Source: Comamonadaceae bacterium
GTDB lineage: Bacteria > Pseudomonadota > Gammaproteobacteria > Burkholderiales > Burkholderiaceae_C
Assembly (NCBI GenBank): GCA_947374485.1
Contig: CANCCF010000078.1
Span: 1 to 15,745 of the forward strand
Direction: 5' to 3'
Length of the DNA: 15,745 bases
In this document: positions 13,550-15,745 of the stretch, in pieces
Position numbering within the stretch: the first letter of the stretch is position 1
How the letters are laid out: each line of letters begins with the position of its first letter
Notes under the pieces: generated by a model
Told to the model about the DNA's origin: nothing
Seen by the model: the letters and a program-made list of their open reading frames with translations, nothing else
Database searches by the model: none
Made by a program: the position numbers and the translations under genes

Positions 13550-14587
13550 TCAATGCCGTATCAGCAGGTCGGCTATGACCGCGTTGTGTTCGGAGGCATC
13601 GCTGTCGCCCACCGTGGCTGTCAGCGCCGTGATCCCGGGGCTGAGCAGAATGTGGTCTATGCGGTAGATGTCCAGTGCCAGGCGCAGCGCATGGCCATGG
13701 GTGTAACCCCAGCCCCGGCCGGCCTGGGCAAAGGCGTCGTGCAAGCCGACCAGCTTGAGGTTGGCAATTGCGGGTGACTGCCCGGCCGAATTGAAGTCGC
13801 CCATCAGCACCAAGGGCCTGGGCATGCGGGACAAGGCGCTGAGCAGCGCCTGCGCTTGCAGCATGCGGTCTGCCACATTGAGGCGCCAGGCATCCAGGCC
13901 ACCCACCCCTTCGCTTTTGGTGGCCACCAGTGCGCTGCGGGGCGAAACCAGGTGGGTGGTGACCACTTGCAGGGGGCCCGATTCCAGCATGGCGGTGCAC
14001 TGCAAATAGTCCGGGTCACCGGTTCCGGGGCCCAGGGGCGCCTGCTTGCAGTCGCCAAGCGGAAAGCGGCTGGCCAGCACGTACTGGTCAAAGGCCACCA
14101 CATAGGGCAGACCGAAGACCGGGCGTGCCGTCTCCACGCTGTGGCTGCTGCTGCCGGTGAGCCATTTTTGCGCATCCTGCAGGGCCACGATATCGGGCTG
14201 GTGCAGCTGCACCTCGGTCTCGATCTCGTCCAGGCCGCCCGGCTTGTGGCGTGCGTTGAGGGCCTTGATGTTGTAGCTCAGCACGCGCACACGCGTGCCT
14301 GCTGCAGGGTTGTCGTCGGCCGTGTTCCAGTGCAGGTCCATTGTCACGGTGGCAAACAGAGCCAGGTTGGCAAGCGACGCCATGGCCAGATAAGGGGAGA
14401 GCCAGAAGGCAGACAGCGTGGCCGCGAGCAGGGGCAGCAGCATCCAGTAAAAAGGAATGAAACGCGAGAGCTCGGCCAGCCAGAGCGGCATGCCGCTGGC
14501 GTTTTGCAAAATCAACAAAACCAGGTGCAGGCCAATGGCTGCCAACACGGCCCCACGGGCGAATCGTTTGAAGGAAAATTTTGGCAT
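13550..14587 (-). CDS. membrane-anchored endonuclease/exonuclease/phosphatase-family protein
   Basis: A 345-residue protein with two parts. Residues ~11-85 hold three hydrophobic helices (LAAIGLHLVLLIL; IPFYWMLLPLLAATLSAFWL; LAMASLANLALFATV), so it is probably anchored in the inner membrane with the catalytic domain on one side. The rest matches the EEP fold (the exonuclease III/DNase I/sphingomyelinase superfamily): VLSYNIKALN (102-111), DIVALQDAQ (132-140), GDFNSAGQSP (263-272), YRIDHILLS (308-316) and SEHNAVIADLL (332-342). Two usual acidic residues are exchanged: Asp replaces Glu in LQ(E) and Glu replaces Asp in the S(D)H motif, while the catalytic His334 remains. It probably hydrolyses phosphodiesters or phosphomonoesters; the substrate is unknown. 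The start at 14587 gives a sensible N-terminus; a longer reading to 14665 overlaps the glycosyltransferase gene. It lies between that gene and rfbB. Confidence 0.85.
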   Translation of the reverse strand: MPKFSFKRFARGAVLAAIGLHLVLLILQNASGMPLWLAELSRFIPFYWMLLPLLAATLSAFWLSPYLAMASLANLALFATVTMDLHWNTADDNPAAGTRVRVLSYNIKALNARHKPGGLDEIETEVQLHQPDIVALQDAQKWLTGSSSHSVETARPVFGLPYVVAFDQYVLASRFPLGDCKQAPLGPGTGDPDYLQCTAMLESGPLQVVTTHLVSPRSALVATKSEGVGGLDAWRLNVADRMLQAQALLSALSRMPRPLVLMGDFNSAGQSPAIANLKLVGLHDAFAQAGRGWGYTHGHALRLALDIYRIDHILLSPGITALTATVGDSDASEHNAVIADLLIRH

Positions 14588-14616
14588 GGCGGCGCAGGCG
14601 GTTTTACAGCCTGTCT

Positions 14617-15564
14617 TCAGCGCGTAGGCTGCGTGCCCCAGCGCGTGCGCACCCAGAGCCGCCACATCTGCAGGGTGTGGCGCCAGGGCTCGCCCAGGCC
14701 CTGCGCCCAGCGGCCCTTGAGCAGGCGCTTGGCAAACGTGAGGGCATTGGCCAGGGTGCCGAGCAGCAAGCTTTGCAGGGCACCGCCCAGGCCGTGGTTC
14801 TTGCGGTAATACAGCAAGGAGCTCTCGGTTTGCAAGGCCTGCAGCTGACGCCCGCCCTGCGTGATGTTGCCTTCGGATTTGGCGCTTTCACCGCCCAGGT
14901 GAATCACGGTCGTGTGCGGATAAAACACCACGTCCCAGCCAGCTTTTTTGGCGGCAAAGCAATGGTCCACTTCTTCAAAGTAGAGGAAGTAGCGCGGGTC
15001 GAACAGGCCCACCTGCGCGATCACTTCGCGGCGCACCAGGTAGTAGCAGCCCACCACCCAGTCGCAGGCGCGCACCTGGTCATGGGCCCACGCCATGTCG
15101 TCCACCATCTGGACGTTCTTGAAAAAGCGGTTCAGTCCGGTTTGTTGCAGAAAGCCGTTCCAGGGTGTGGGGAAGTAGCGGGCGCAGGGTTGCAGCTCGC
15201 CGTCGCGCCCTTGCAGCCGCACGCCCAGAATGCCGCAGCGCGGATGGGCGTCCATATAGGCCACGGTGTCGCGCAGGGTGTGCGGCTCGACAAAGGCATC
15301 GGTGTTGAGCAGCAGCACGTAGCGCCCGCTGGCCAATGCCAGAGCCTGGTTGTTGGCGCGGCCGAAGCCGACATTGACCGGGTTGATGATCAGCGGGCAG
15401 TCGGCAAAGTCACGCTGCAACACAGACACCGACCCGTCGCGCGATGCGTTGTCGACAAAGATGACTTCGGTCTCCAGGCCGACTGAGGCGGCCCGGAGTT
15501 TGGCCATGACCTCTCGCAACAGGTGCTCGGTGTTGTAGCTGACGATGAGGGTGCTGAGGTCCAT
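14617..15564 (-). CDS. GT2-family glycosyltransferase, possible rhamnosyltransferase
   Basis: A 315-residue inverting glycosyltransferase of GT-A fold, family GT2, probably working at the cytoplasmic face of the inner membrane on a lipid-linked glycan. Motifs in order are the N-terminal STLIVSYNTEHLL, VDNASRDGS (nucleotide binding, Asp38), NPVNVGFGRANNQAL, the DxD-like LLLNTDAFVEP (Asp89), GCYYLVRREV, and FLYFEEVDHCFAAKKAGW, with the candidate catalytic acidic cluster Glu197/Asp200. HLGGES follows. The C-terminal ~60 residues are basic and may contact the membrane. This motif set is shared with WbbL-type rhamnosyltransferases, and the linked rfbBDAC genes supply dTDP-rhamnose, so a rhamnosyl donor is a reasonable inference, not a proof. 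The start ATG at 15564 has no strong Shine-Dalgarno. Confidence 0.88.
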   Translation of the reverse strand: MDLSTLIVSYNTEHLLREVMAKLRAASVGLETEVIFVDNASRDGSVSVLQRDFADCPLIINPVNVGFGRANNQALALASGRYVLLLNTDAFVEPHTLRDTVAYMDAHPRCGILGVRLQGRDGELQPCARYFPTPWNGFLQQTGLNRFFKNVQMVDDMAWAHDQVRACDWVVGCYYLVRREVIAQVGLFDPRYFLYFEEVDHCFAAKKAGWDVVFYPHTTVIHLGGESAKSEGNITQGGRQLQALQTESSLLYYRKNHGLGGALQSLLLGTLANALTFAKRLLKGRWAQGLGEPWRHTLQMWRLWVRTRWGTQPTR

Positions 15565-15593
15565 GGGCTAGTGTAGGTGGGGTGTATCAGGCT

Positions 15594-15745
15594 TCAGCGG
15601 CTGGCAGCCGGGAGGGCCATTGCCTGCGTCAGCAGTTGCACAGCCGCCGCCGTGGTGATCGGTTTCACGCCTGCGCCAAAGCGTTCATTCATCAGATCAA
15701 GCAAGCGCTGTGCCCACAGGATGTTGTAGGCCAGGCCGCTGTGGC
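15594..15745 (-). CDS. unidentified protein, C-terminal end only
   Basis: Fifty codons end at a stop 29 bp before the glycosyltransferase start; the gene enters from the right edge. The readable part includes HSGLAYNILWAQRLLDLMN and then VKPITTAAAVQLLTQ, which looks like an amphipathic helix and a short C-terminal tail. I do not recognise a family from so little. Codon use and position suggest a real gene of the polysaccharide locus, probably another transferase or sugar-modifying enzyme, but that is only context. Confidence 0.55.
   Translation of the reverse strand, partial: HSGLAYNILWAQRLLDLMNERFGAGVKPITTAAAVQLLTQAMALPAASR

Noticed and set aside
1..15745. tRNA, rRNA, CRISPR array, insertion sequence or phage attachment site
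   Set aside because: I saw no cloverleaf, spaced repeats, transposase motifs or terminal inverted repeats; nearly all of the window is occupied by identified protein genes.

Overview
The window looks like chromosomal DNA from a high-GC betaproteobacterium, most likely Burkholderiales of the Comamonadaceae (Rhodoferax/Polaromonas-like) type. This rests on gene content and gene order recalled from that group; I ran no database search. Coding density is very high: thirteen complete and two edge-truncated protein genes, no RNA genes, no CRISPR array and no insertion sequence.

Region A (1-1702, minus strand) is the 5' part of a nonribosomal-peptide-synthetase-like gene. It encodes an initiating adenylation domain with all core motifs legible and runs off the left edge just where a carrier domain would start. 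It looks less GC-rich than its neighbours and carries two 8-base homopolymer runs. A 144-bp divergent intergenic region (1703-1846) separates it from argJ.

Region B (1847-4460, plus strand) is a compact housekeeping run: argJ (arginine biosynthesis), a DUF815-type AAA+ ATPase gene, and a MutT-like Nudix hydrolase gene that overlaps the ATPase gene by 4 bp. It converges, with a 10-bp gap, on Region C.

Region C (4471-9940, minus strand) reads pilB-pilC-pilD-coaE-zapD-yacG. These are the type IV pilus extension ATPase, platform protein and prepilin peptidase, then dephospho-CoA kinase, the FtsZ-bundling protein ZapD and the zinc-binding gyrase inhibitor YacG. Spacing is -1 to 22 bp, so one transcript is likely. 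A candidate promoter with an overlapping dyad sits just upstream of pilB.

Region D (10057-15745, minus strand) is the distal end of a surface-polysaccharide (O-antigen or capsule) locus. It holds an unidentified truncated gene, a GT2 glycosyltransferase, a membrane-anchored endonuclease/exonuclease/phosphatase-fold protein, and rfbB-rfbD-rfbA-rfbC. The four rfb genes overlap by 4, 4 and 1 bp and together make dTDP-L-rhamnose, which the glycosyltransferase may use. A 12-bp stem-loop (10011-10040) follows rfbC.

The core block (argJ to pilB) therefore lies between two accessory loci, one NRPS-like and one polysaccharide. I see no clear-cut new system. The items most worth a second look are the truncated NRPS-like gene with its homopolymer runs, and the membrane-anchored phosphatase-fold protein inside the rhamnose locus.
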